Positions 18,721 to 26,714 of a DNA stretch of 64,000 nt are shown here, in pieces. Source of the DNA: Phycisphaerales bacterium. GTDB taxonomy: Bacteria > Planctomycetota > Phycisphaerae > UBA1845 > Fen-1342. The stretch spans positions 310,001 through 374,000 of the forward strand of contig JADJWG010000001.1 of NCBI GenBank assembly GCA_016716475.1, read 5' to 3'. The notes below the pieces were generated by a model. That model did not search any database. It was given only the letters and a program-made list of their open reading frames with translations, and was not told the DNA's origin. The position numbers and the translations under genes were made by a program. The stretch's first letter is position 1. Each line of letters opens with the position of its first letter.

Positions 18721-19698
18721 GTGACCGAGTCCTCCACAGATCGTGCCATGATCCCACCGCCCGGCGCGCACATGCCTGGCGAGCGGGCCCTCGTCCAAGC
18801 CCTCCGCGACCTCCTCTATTCAGGGACACCCGCCCAGACGGCGTCCGAGATCCCCTTTGGCGACGATATGGCCCAGATCTGTGCTCAGCCCATGCTCCTG
18901 GCCACCGTCGATACCGTGATGGATGGGGTCGACTTCGACACCCGTATCCACCCCTGGCAGCTCATCGGTCGCAAGGCGCTCGCCGTGAACCTCAGCGATT
19001 GTGCCGCCATGGCCGTGCGTCCCGTCGCCGCCCTCTGCTCCGTCGCCCTGCCGCGCGACCTGCCCCCGGGGTCCTTTCTCGATCTGCACCGCGGAATCGC
19101 CGACCTTGGTCACGAGTTCGGCTGTGCTATCGTCGGTGGTGACACTAACAGTTGGACCCACCCCGCGGTCATCAGCATCACAGTCTTCGCAACCCCATGG
19201 GACGATGTTTCACCCGTGCGCCGCAATGGCGCGCGCCCCGGCGATCTGCTCTGGGTCAGCGGCCCACTCGGGGGCTCGATCCTGGGTCGGCATCTCACCT
19301 TCGAGCCGCGTGTCACCCTGGCCGCTGAGCTCGCCCGCTACCTGCACCCGACCGCCATGATGGACATCAGCGACGGCCTCGCCATCGACCTCGGCCGACT
19401 ACTCGAAGCTTCCGGCTGCGGCGCCGAATTGGTGGCCACCGAACTCGACTGTGCCCTACATGCAGATGCCCACACACTCGCAGCACAGGATCATCGAACA
19501 CCGCGCGAACACGCCCTGCACGACGGCGAGGACTTCGAACTGCTGCTGGCCCTGCCTCCCACTGCAGATTCAGATTCCTGTCGAGCACTGGGACTACTCC
19601 CCATCGGCCGGTGCGTGACTGGGAAGGGCATCCAACTCATCGAACACGATGGCCGCGCCACACCCGTCGCTGAAATGGGCTGGGAGCATTTCCGGTGA
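18721..19698 (+). CDS. thiL: Thiamine-monophosphate kinase
   Basis: ThiL phosphorylates thiamine monophosphate to thiamine diphosphate, the last step of the cofactor's synthesis. The 325-residue protein has the AIR-synthase/PurM-like two-domain architecture with GDDMAQI near 42 (Mg and ATP site). IGRKALAVNLSDCAAM, VGGDTNSW, MDISDGLAIDLGRL and DGEDFELLLALP follow. It starts at GTG 18721. It overlaps tsaE by four bases (GTGA), indicating coupled translation. Despite the nearby selenocysteine tRNA this is not SelD: the SelD Cys/Sec-containing N-terminal motif is absent and the kinase motifs fit ThiL. Confidence 0.93.
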   Translation: MTESSTDRAMIPPPGAHMPGERALVQALRDLLYSGTPAQTASEIPFGDDMAQICAQPMLLATVDTVMDGVDFDTRIHPWQLIGRKALAVNLSDCAAMAVRPVAALCSVALPRDLPPGSFLDLHRGIADLGHEFGCAIVGGDTNSWTHPAVISITVFATPWDDVSPVRRNGARPGDLLWVSGPLGGSILGRHLTFEPRVTLAAELARYLHPTAMMDISDGLAIDLGRLLEASGCGAELVATELDCALHADAHTLAAQDHRTPREHALHDGEDFELLLALPPTADSDSCRALGLLPIGRCVTGKGIQLIEHDGRATPVAEMGWEHFR

Positions 19699-20186
19699 CC
19701 GTGGATCAGGCATGGAGCTTGGTCTTGCCCAACCCCGGCGCCACCCTGCGCCTGGGACGTCTCATCGGTGAGTTGTTGCAACCCGGTGACGTCCTCGCCC
19801 TCACCGGCCTGCTGGGTTCCGGCAAGACACACCTGATCAAGGGCGTTGCCGCAGGCATTCGGGTCCCGTCCGACGAGCCGATCGCAAGTCCAACTTATGT
19901 CCTGGTACACGAATACCTCGGACGACTCCGGCTGTACCACTTGGACGCCTACCGACTCAGTGGGGCCGACGAACTGGTCGCACTTGGTTTCGAAGACCTG
20001 CGGGAGGATCCGCTCGGTGCGGTTGCAATCGAGTGGGCCGATCGCGTGCCCGAACTGATCCCGCCCGAGGCCTGCCGCATCGCGCTGGGGCACATGCCCG
20101 ACCGCACCCGTCAGGCGGTTGTGGCTTGGCCTGATGCTCGTCGGCTTACCGAGCTGTGCGCGGGGTGGGAACTTACACAGTCGTAG
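19695..20186 (+). CDS. tsaE: tRNA threonylcarbamoyladenosine biosynthesis ATPase TsaE
   Basis: TsaE is the ATPase partner of TsaB/TsaD in forming t6A37 on ANN-decoding tRNAs. The 163-residue protein has a Walker A loop GLLGSGKTHLIKG near residues 38-50. Conserved TsaE segments SPTYVLVHEY and YHLDAYRL follow at about 75-95, then an acidic IEWADRVPE near 120. GTG 19695 overlaps the thiL stop. A small lipoprotein gene follows after about 150 bases. Confidence 0.93.
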   Translation: MTVDQAWSLVLPNPGATLRLGRLIGELLQPGDVLALTGLLGSGKTHLIKGVAAGIRVPSDEPIASPTYVLVHEYLGRLRLYHLDAYRLSGADELVALGFEDLREDPLGAVAIEWADRVPELIPPEACRIALGHMPDRTRQAVVAWPDARRLTELCAGWELTQS

Positions 20187-20335
20187 CAGCCCACCCGTCC
20201 CCCGACCCACGAGTCGCTCCGCAGCCGGTTGACAGGTCACCTTGCTCAGTCAAAACTAAACACATGAGTGGCCGGTGGGCCCCTCCATCGGAGCCGAGGC
20301 GTGCATCGGACTCCCACGGCAGTACGAGGTGACCT

Positions 20336-20539
20336 ATGCGAAATTGGCTTCTGATCGGGCTTCTGGCCGCGGGTGCAACGCTCCTCACGGGCTGTGCAAC
20401 GATGACCCGGACCGGTGCGGAGAACTGGGCCGACGCCACACAGCGGATGGAAATCGACCTGCGGGCGCTCGGTGATGACGTGAACCTCGTCATCATGAAC
20501 AAGAAGTCCACCCGCCTGACACGCTATTACATTCCCTAA
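20336..20539 (+). CDS. Small lipoprotein
   Basis: A 67-residue protein with a hydrophobic leader ending in the lipobox LTGC, so it should be lipidated. The mature part is about 48 residues, with no recognisable domain. ATG 20336 follows the ribosome-site-like GAGGTG. It is probably the last gene after thiL-tsaE, and the next gene is convergent. Confidence 0.65.
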   Translation: MRNWLLIGLLAAGATLLTGCATMTRTGAENWADATQRMEIDLRALGDDVNLVIMNKKSTRLTRYYIP

Positions 20540-20620
20540 GCACGGCCGCGTTGCGGTATAACCGATCGGAGGGGGTCGTCCGCAGCCGCGCGGGAGCTTC
20601 CTGCACGTCAGATTCCGCCC

Positions 20621-22873
20621 TCATTCCTTCGTGGGCTGACCGTCCCCCGGGTCCACTCCGAGTTGCCCGAAGTCGATCAGTGGCTTCGCCCCCTGTCGCA
20701 TCTCGAGCGTGAGTTGACCGCGACTCCCAGATGCATCGGGTACGTCGTCGATGTAAACGACCCGCTGAAGAAGCGAACCCGCAGCAATCAGACGCCGCAG
20801 CGTTTCCACCGGATCGACAAAGGGCAGACGCACGCGCCGCGCCAGCACGCGCCGTTCGCGCTCAACCAGTAGATCGACCCACCGCGCATCGGGGCGTAGC
20901 GCCAGGCCCCGTCGCACTTCCCGCACCGGATCGTCCGTTGCGAAACGCACCCGATTGATCCCAACAATCGCATCACCGGTCCGTAGAACGCCATCCGACG
21001 GTCCCCCGGGATGGACCGAATGTATGCGCAGGCGGCGCTGCTCAACATCGACGATGACCTGCACGCCGAGCGAAACCTGGCCCCCCCCGGGTTGGTAGTT
21101 CCGCCACCAGTTTTCGTGCAATACCGCTGGCGCCACTCGGTTCAGCCATTCGATCCACATCTGACCGAGATCCGCCACCGGTCCCAGTTGCGCAGTGATG
21201 ACGGTTTCCTCTCGGCCTGCGGCGCCGCCACGTACCAATTCCAGCACAGGCGCAAGCGTTGCGCCGTGCCCCTGGCGCGCTCGTACGATCTGCCGCAACC
21301 AGTCCACATGTGAGGCGACAATCAGCGCCCCCTCGTGCATCGCCCAGCATAAGTGCAACTCTCCCAGCGCCGTCGCATCCGGGGTGGGTCCCAACACAAA
21401 GCTCAGATTGAGCAGTTCGACCCGCACGTCATCAAATACCAGGGTTTCCACATCGGGGACGGAAGGAGAATTCGGCAGTGTCAGTGCCAGCAACCGGTAA
21501 ACCGCCAGTGAGTGGTGAAAGAGATCGCTCCAGGCCCGTTCCGCCGTCGCAGCGTCACGCGTACCCAGAATCGCCGCGACCGCCGGCACCGGCGGCGCCG
21601 CGAGCGTACGTCCCCCCGGCGCCACCACGCCCACAGCGAGGCAAACCGAGGCGTCCAGGGCCTCCGTGAGTCGCTCGACCGTGCCAGGACGTTGATGAAC
21701 TTCGTACGCCACGCGCAGCACGCTGCCCTCGGGCAATTCCAGCGCCCGCGCTGCGAGCGCCGCCAAGTCCAGTCGTCCAGCCCACGACAACAGGGTACGC
21801 TCAGGCAGCTTCGCCGTGATTGTGCGCAGCCCATGGTCAGCCGGCCGCACCCCCACTACCCCATCGCCGACCGCACTGATGCGCAGCAACGCCCCATCGC
21901 GCTCCAGGGCCAGCAGGAAATGCCGCGACCCACGCAGTATGCGTGGCACATCCGGCCACGCCGGCGTACCCGTGGCCGGCACCGGCGCGGTGGCGGCGGA
22001 CTCTGCCACCCCAGGTGCCGTGGCGGGCTGCGTGACAGCCGCAGCGTCAGCCCCGCTCGGCTCCGCCGGGTCAGAACCCACGGTGACCAGCGGACTACCC
22101 AGCGCACCCGTGCGCGCAAACAGCATGCCATCCGATCGCCGCGGCGCCCGCGCACTCAACCGGCGAAAGACCTCGTCATCCGCCAGCGCCACCCCCTCGG
22201 CCCCATCCAGCCGTGCTACGACGCGTTCGAACAAACCCCGCGCTGCCAGATCCCCAAACACCAGGAGTTCATCGTGAACCGCTACGCCGACGTTGTTGGG
22301 CAACCGGTATACCGCCGTCCGTCCCGCCATCGGTAACGGTTGGGCATTCCAGCGCGCCACCAGGTCGCGGGGTGCCTCGCTCGGCCGGCATAGGATCACG
22401 GCATCATGCGTATCACGCAGCGACGCCGCCGCAAAGGCCGCCTCCCGCGCGAACAGCACCTGCACGGCCTGCGCTGGCATCATGCCCAGTGTCTGACGAA
22501 CCCGCTCCTGCCATTGCACGGTGTCGGGCAGCTTCGCCGGCTGCCCCGCCAAGGCGGCAACACTCAGCCATAGTTCCGGCTCCACCAGCGGGGCGATCAG
22601 GTCCGCCGCGTTTCGCAATTCGATATACAACCCGACATCCGCCGGCACCCGGTCGGCCAGACCGCCCTGCCCCCATGTCGGCACTGCGCCCACCCCAAGC
22701 CCCACTGCACACACCGCCCCCAGAAGCACGGCCACTCCGTGGTTGCACTCCCGCCGGAATGTGCCGGTCACGGCCCCACGGCTACGTAGCATGTTGTCAA
22801 TCAGCAAGGAACCACCGTCCGCAACCCGACGCGCTGCGCCTGCCGCAGCGCGTCTTGCTGCGCCGCCAACCAT
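20621..22873 (-). CDS. Large exported protein with C-terminal PDZ-like domain
   Basis: About 750 residues, unrecognised. An N-terminal positively charged region and hydrophobic run (AVLLGAVCAVGLGVG) suggest a signal anchor. A DUF3352-like repeat-rich segment follows (LADRVPADVGLYIEL, FGDLAARGLFERVV). Near residue 630 the sequence becomes PDZ-like: HPGGPSDGVLRTGDAIVGINRV. The start is uncertain between ATG 22873, 16 bases after the upstream stop, and ATG 22792 (MLRSRG); neither has a strong ribosome site. It is the last gene of a sigma/anti-sigma operon and may be its sensor or effector. The frame from 23032 is rejected since it runs into the anti-sigma gene. Confidence 0.6.
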   Translation of the reverse strand: MVGGAARRAAAGAARRVADGGSLLIDNMLRSRGAVTGTFRRECNHGVAVLLGAVCAVGLGVGAVPTWGQGGLADRVPADVGLYIELRNAADLIAPLVEPELWLSVAALAGQPAKLPDTVQWQERVRQTLGMMPAQAVQVLFAREAAFAAASLRDTHDAVILCRPSEAPRDLVARWNAQPLPMAGRTAVYRLPNNVGVAVHDELLVFGDLAARGLFERVVARLDGAEGVALADDEVFRRLSARAPRRSDGMLFARTGALGSPLVTVGSDPAEPSGADAAAVTQPATAPGVAESAATAPVPATGTPAWPDVPRILRGSRHFLLALERDGALLRISAVGDGVVGVRPADHGLRTITAKLPERTLLSWAGRLDLAALAARALELPEGSVLRVAYEVHQRPGTVERLTEALDASVCLAVGVVAPGGRTLAAPPVPAVAAILGTRDAATAERAWSDLFHHSLAVYRLLALTLPNSPSVPDVETLVFDDVRVELLNLSFVLGPTPDATALGELHLCWAMHEGALIVASHVDWLRQIVRARQGHGATLAPVLELVRGGAAGREETVITAQLGPVADLGQMWIEWLNRVAPAVLHENWWRNYQPGGGQVSLGVQVIVDVEQRRLRIHSVHPGGPSDGVLRTGDAIVGINRVRFATDDPVREVRRGLALRPDARWVDLLVERERRVLARRVRLPFVDPVETLRRLIAAGSLLQRVVYIDDVPDASGSRGQLTLEMRQGAKPLIDFGQLGVDPGDGQPTKE

Positions 22874-22889
22874 GCCCACAAAACTTGAA

Positions 22890-23561
22890 TCAAAGCGAGA
22901 TGAGTTGATCGCCACCCGTCGGCGGTGCCGGCTCAGGGGCTTGCTGCGGCTGCAGCGGCCCCCATAGCAACTGCCACGGGTCCGCTGTCGAGAAGCGCGT
23001 GGTCTCACGGGCAACATCTTCCGGGAGTGCAATGTTCAGGTACCGCGCCAGATTGGCAAGGTCCATCGTGACCTTCTGACCCGCGGCGTGCATGTCGTAC
23101 ACGTACTCTTCCACACCACGCACGATCAGCTCATGGATCGCCTGATACTCCGGATCCACGGCCTGCTCGAGGGATACGACATCCGTGATCCGTGTCGACG
23201 CCCCCGCCCCGCTCTGCGCCGGTGACCCACCCGGACGATTCCACAGCACCGCAAATCCCAGCACCGCCGCCGCCTGCACGATCGCCGCAGAAACCACCGT
23301 CGTCCGCAACGGCAGCCGCAGGAAACGGCGCGGCCGCTGTACGTGGGCCATCACGCGATCCGTGAAGTCTCCCGACAGCACCGGGACTTCACTGTCAGTC
23401 GCCAGAACGCTGCCCAGCGACTCCAACAGCGCCAACTGCTGCTGACAGCGTGTACACCGCAGCCGGTGCGCGTCGAACTCCAACCGCAACGAACCAGCCA
23501 ACTGGCCGTCCAGGTAGGCGTCGAATAGCTGTTCACAGTCCACGCAGTTCATATCTTCCAC
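22890..23561 (-). CDS. Anti-sigma factor with zinc-binding HC2 domain
   Basis: A 223-residue membrane protein with an N-terminal zinc-finger anti-sigma-like domain: a Cys pair (CVDC), then HRLRCTRC giving the HxxxCxxC motif near residues 32-39. A single transmembrane helix (AAIVQAAAVLGFAVL) lies near residues 90-105, and an extracytoplasmic region follows. Such proteins hold their sigma factor at the membrane until a signal arrives. GTG 23561 lies directly after the sigma gene's TGA, so translation is coupled; ATG 23552 is the alternative. The periplasmic segment has no recognised fold. Confidence 0.82.
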   Translation of the reverse strand: MEDMNCVDCEQLFDAYLDGQLAGSLRLEFDAHRLRCTRCQQQLALLESLGSVLATDSEVPVLSGDFTDRVMAHVQRPRRFLRLPLRTTVVSAAIVQAAAVLGFAVLWNRPGGSPAQSGAGASTRITDVVSLEQAVDPEYQAIHELIVRGVEEYVYDMHAAGQKVTMDLANLARYLNIALPEDVARETTRFSTADPWQLLWGPLQPQQAPEPAPPTGGDQLISL

Positions 23562-24161
23562 TCACGCATGCCGCTCGTCCTGGAGAAACCGGATCACACC
23601 CGCGTGGCCAAGCAATTCCTCATTCAGCAGCTCCCGCAGCCGGGCCCGGGCACGATGCAGGTGGCTCTTCACGGTCACGGCCGGGATGTCCAGTGCCAAG
23701 CCGATGTCTTCACAGCTATGGCCCTCGCGGTAGAAAAGCACCACCGCGGCGCGTTGCTGGGGCTTCAATTCGCCCACGGCCGCCCAGATGACCTGGCGCA
23801 TCCGCCGGGCCTCTTCCGTGTTCGCCACGGTGCTGGCCACATCCTCTGCCCGCCCGTCCACACGGGCAAAGTCGATTTCGGTGCCGACCGTCTTGCGCTT
23901 CCGCAGGTGATTCAGGCACAGGCGATACGCGATCGTGAAAAGCCACGTACTGAAGGCGTACTTCGCGTCATAGCTCCGAAGTGCTTCGTAGGCCTTCACG
24001 AACGCCGCCTGGCAGATGTCCTCGGCCTCGTGGTGGTTGCGGATGATCCGCCAGACAAACGAGAAAAGGCGGTCCTTGTACGCCTCCACCAATTGCCGGA
24101 AGGCGTCCGCGTTTCCACGCTTGGCGCGCTGCACCAGCCGCGTTTCGTCGGTCCTGGCCAT
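23562..24161 (-). CDS. ECF-type RNA polymerase sigma factor
   Basis: A 199-residue ECF sigma factor with regions 2 and 4. Region 2 shows AEDICQAAFVKAYEAL and YAFSTWLFTIAYRLCLNHLR near residues 47-90. Region 4 shows PQQRAAVVLFYREGHSCEDIGLAL and a helix-turn-helix ending TVKSHLHRARARLRELL near 140-180. ATG 24161 (MARTDET) is chosen; a TTG at 24194 is also in frame. It directs transcription of its own operon and perhaps others, and is held by the anti-sigma gene that follows immediately. It is divergent from smpB. Confidence 0.92.
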   Translation of the reverse strand: MARTDETRLVQRAKRGNADAFRQLVEAYKDRLFSFVWRIIRNHHEAEDICQAAFVKAYEALRSYDAKYAFSTWLFTIAYRLCLNHLRKRKTVGTEIDFARVDGRAEDVASTVANTEEARRMRQVIWAAVGELKPQQRAAVVLFYREGHSCEDIGLALDIPAVTVKSHLHRARARLRELLNEELLGHAGVIRFLQDERHA

Positions 24162-24268
24162 CGGGCTCGCCAACTCATGCGCTTCGAATTCCAAACGCCA
24201 CCACCTTGTACCAACAGCACCCCGGACAGTTGCAGCAAGGACCGCCGCTCTCTAAATTTACCTTCCCT

Positions 24269-24736
24269 ATGGCTGACCGTCCACCACCACCTCGGATCCT
24301 CAATCGCAAGGTCCGATATAATTTCGACCTGCTTGAAACCATCGAGGCCGGGATCGCACTGCTCGGCACCGAAGTGAAGAGCGTCCGCGCCGGCCGGGCT
24401 TCACTCGAAGAGGCCTACGCCCACTTCCGCGGGATTGAACTTTATCTCATCGGCTGCAATATACAGCCGTACACCCATGCCGGGCCTTCTTTTCAACACG
24501 ACCCGACCCGGCCCCGCAAGCTCCTGCTCCACCGCCGCGAATTACGCAAATGGGCTGCCAAGGTTACGCAGAAGAGTCTGACCATCGTCCCGGTCGAAAT
24601 GTACTTCAACGAGCGCGGCACGCTCAAGATCGAGCTCGCCCTTGCCCGCGGCAAGACTCATGGCGACAAGCGCGATACGATCCGCCAGCGGGACGAGCGC
24701 CGCGACATCGACCGCGAACTCCGCCGCCGCCGCTGA
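24269..24736 (+). CDS. smpB: SsrA-binding protein
   Basis: SmpB binds tmRNA and delivers it to stalled ribosomes for trans-translation. The 155-residue protein shows the family's OB-fold core: NRKVRYNFDLLETIEAGI, LLGTEVKSVRAGRASLEEAY, and LLHRRELRKW, then the basic C-terminal tail. The start ATG 24269 is at MADRPPPP; the frame from 24206 adds an improbable upstream piece. I see no tmRNA gene close by, so ssrA is elsewhere. Confidence 0.95.
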   Translation: MADRPPPPRILNRKVRYNFDLLETIEAGIALLGTEVKSVRAGRASLEEAYAHFRGIELYLIGCNIQPYTHAGPSFQHDPTRPRKLLLHRRELRKWAAKVTQKSLTIVPVEMYFNERGTLKIELALARGKTHGDKRDTIRQRDERRDIDRELRRRR

Positions 24737-24810
24737 TCGCGTCGGTTTTCTTGACCTCGACGGTGCCCGCTGCTTCACGTCCCGCGGTGCGCCCGCTGCC
24801 GCTCTCCGCC

Positions 24811-24839
24811 TTGCAGCCCAGGGGTGAAATAGCTACTAT
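24811..24839 (+). promoter_or_regulatory. Possible promoter for tRNA-Tyr
   Basis: TTGCAG (24811-24816) and TACTAT (24834-24839) are separated by 17 bases, close to sigma70 consensus. The tRNA begins about 80 bases downstream, so a processed leader is expected. Confidence 0.45.
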
Positions 24840-24920
24840 TCGTCGTTCGCTGTGCCGCCGCGCCTTACGGTGGCACCGCCGGCGGCCCGAGTCAGCCACC
24901 GGCCGATTCGGAGCTGTTAC

Positions 24921-25003
24921 GGGCGTGTGTCCGAGTGGCCAAAGGAGACGGGCTGTAAACCCGTTGGCGTATGCCTACGCTGGTTCGAATCCAGCCGCGC
25001 CCA
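24921..25003 (+). tRNA. tRNA-Tyr, anticodon GTA
   Basis: An 83-nt class II tRNA. The acceptor stem is GGGCGTG/CGCGCCC. The anticodon stem is ACGGG/CCCGT with loop CTGTAAA, giving anticodon GTA. The variable arm is long, and the T-arm is GCTGG/CCAGC with loop TTCGAAT. The discriminator base is A and no CCA is encoded. Confidence 0.95.
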
Positions 25004-25071
25004 CTATCACAAATCCTCCCCCCTGCAGCACTTACTGCCACATTCTGAAATGTGCGATGCCGTGCAGTTAA

Positions 25072-25788
25072 GTGACCTCATTGTGGCCGTGGCCATCCCT
25101 GCGCATTCATGCCGCCGTACTGGTTGCGCTAGTGGTGAATGGTCTGAAGGACGGCGGCGTCAACGAGCACGTCTACTATCGCTGCGCCAACAACGCCCCG
25201 CCGCCGGGCCATCCGCGGCTCCGCTGGCGTGAGACCGACGTCGAAGAGGCCATCCTGGCCGATCTCGCGACGCTGCGCATCGGCCCCGGCGGCGTTCGCG
25301 ACCTGATCTGCAAGACGCTCACCCTGATCCTCGCGGACCTCGCGTCGCACCAGGCGCAGCAGACCGCGCAGCTCACGAAGCGGCTGAGCGAAGTCCAGAA
25401 CATGCAGGACCGGCTGCTCAATGCGTACCTCGCCGGCACGATCGACGAGGCCACGTTGCGGGCCAAATCCGACGACCTGAAGGGTGACATGGCCCGGGTG
25501 ACCGAGGCCCTGGAGGGGGTCACGCGGCTGGACAAGGGGGCCATCAACCGGGCCATGGCCCTCTTCGATTTCGCCCAGCGCGCGATCGATCTCTGGCGCG
25601 GTTCAAACTACGCCACGCGGCGCGAGATCCTCGACGCGGTGAGTTTGAACCGCACTCTGAGCGACGTAACTCTTTGTATACAAAAGAGAAAGCCCTTCGA
25701 CCTGCTGGCCGGAGGGCTCGTTTTGAGCAAAAGTCGGGGCGACAGGATTCGAACCTGCGACCTTCTGCACCCCATGCAGACGCGCTAA
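25072..25788 (+). pseudogene. C-terminal remnant of a large serine recombinase
   Basis: From about 25165 the open frame is clearly the tail of a large serine recombinase: YYRCANN (last piece of the zinc ribbon), DVEEAILADLATLRI, a coiled coil, and RREILDAVSLNRTLSDVTL followed by KRKPFDLLAGG. The N-terminal catalytic domain and the first zinc-ribbon cysteines are missing: upstream lies tRNA-Tyr, not recombinase. The last 16 codons run antisense across the tRNA-Pro gene (RGDRIRTCDLLHPMQTR). This is best read as the relic of an integrated element whose original tail had replaced its 3' end at the tRNA. Confidence 0.75.
25691..25718. terminator. Bidirectional stem-loop terminator
   Basis: AGCCCTTC (25691-25698) pairs with GGAGGGCT (25711-25718) in an 8-bp stem with one wobble. 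On the minus strand it lies just past tRNA-Pro and is followed by TTTCTCTTTT, so it likely ends that transcript. On the plus strand a shorter TTTT run follows. Confidence 0.65.
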
Positions 25789-25808
25789 CCAGACTGCGCC
25801 ACGCCCCG
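25734..25808 (-). tRNA. tRNA-Pro, anticodon GGG
   Basis: A 75-nt tRNA. The acceptor stem is CGGGGCG/CGCCCCG. The anticodon stem is TCTGC/GCAGA with loop ATGGGGT, giving anticodon GGG. The T-arm contains GGTTCGAATCC and the discriminator base is A. The 3' part overlaps, antisense, the end of the recombinase remnant. Confidence 0.95.
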
Positions 25809-25852
25809 GCGTATCCAGCAAGGTACCACCATAGGCCGCACGTCCCTGGCGG

Positions 25853-26710
25853 TCAAGATGATTCCCGTTCCGGCCCAGCGTGGTCCCCCGGCTCGGGATC
25901 GCGACTCAACAGTACACCAGGCGCGCCCGCCCGCACCACCGGTTGCTCTTTTCGCTCCAGCAGCATCCGCAGCGCCAGCACGCTGACGCCTCCCACCAGC
26001 AGCATGTCCGCTACGTTGAAAACCCATGGCCATAATTCGCGGCCCCCGAACCAGCGCGTGGGGATCTTGATGAAGTCACGCACGTAGCCCACCGGCCGCG
26101 GAAGTTCGTCCTGCCGCTCCAGCGACACATGCCGTACGAGTGACTCGGCCGTGGCGGGATACTCCGTCAGCACGAGCACCCCATTCTCCGGCTCCGCGCG
26201 GACCTCGAAATACAGTGGCATGGGACCGTTGGCCGTCAGTACGACCTGGGGCACAAGACGTACGAAGACGCGGTCATAGAAGTTGCCGAGCGCCCCCGCA
26301 ACGATCGCGCCGAGTGCAATATGCACGAGCCATTGCCGCGGGCCGCTCTGCCAGAACATCCAGAGCACGAGCAGCAGCGCCAGCCCGGACGCGACCAGGA
26401 AGAGTTCCGTCTGACCTTGGCCGATCCCGAAGAGCGCGCCGGGATTAAAAGTCGTATGCCACTCCAGCAGGTGTGGGATCACAACCTCGTCACCGCCCTG
26501 CCGCAGCGTGTGAAACGCCCACTCCTTCGAAATCAGATCGGTTGCCAAGCCGACCACCGCGACCAGCCACAGGACCACATGCGCCCCCGGGTGTCGAATC
26601 GCACTACCTTCCAAGGTGGACGCACCGGCTGTGGATTGGGCGGCTCTCGCAGAACCTGCGGCGCCACCCTCCGGTGCCTGCGGCGGGATCGTCGAAGTGG
26701 GATCAGCCAA
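25853..26710 (-). CDS. lspA: Lipoprotein signal peptidase (type II), enlarged
   Basis: LspA cuts the signal peptide from prolipoproteins in the inner membrane, which suits the many lipoproteins in this window. The two catalytic aspartates are in GNFYDR (about residue 145) and FNVADM (about 233). TDLISK and NPGALFG also fit. At 285 residues it is far longer than the typical 160-170. There is an Ala/Ser/Gly-rich N-terminal extension of about 45 residues and an insertion of roughly 55 residues between the two aspartate motifs, on the periplasmic side. It starts at TTG 26710, four bases after the dksA-like gene's stop, so they form an operon. Confidence 0.9.
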   Translation of the reverse strand: MADPTSTIPPQAPEGGAAGSARAAQSTAGASTLEGSAIRHPGAHVVLWLVAVVGLATDLISKEWAFHTLRQGGDEVVIPHLLEWHTTFNPGALFGIGQGQTELFLVASGLALLLVLWMFWQSGPRQWLVHIALGAIVAGALGNFYDRVFVRLVPQVVLTANGPMPLYFEVRAEPENGVLVLTEYPATAESLVRHVSLERQDELPRPVGYVRDFIKIPTRWFGGRELWPWVFNVADMLLVGGVSVLALRMLLERKEQPVVRAGAPGVLLSRDPEPGDHAGPERESS

Positions 26711-26714
26711 GAAA

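Noticed and set aside
18721..19698. Selenophosphate synthetase SelD, given the nearby selC
   Set aside because: The motifs and architecture are those of ThiL; the SelD N-terminal Cys/Sec motif is absent, and tsaE follows as in other ThiL loci.
24737..24920. tmRNA next to smpB
   Set aside because: No tRNA-Ala-like acceptor or tag-reading frame is visible; the region holds only a possible tRNA-Tyr promoter.
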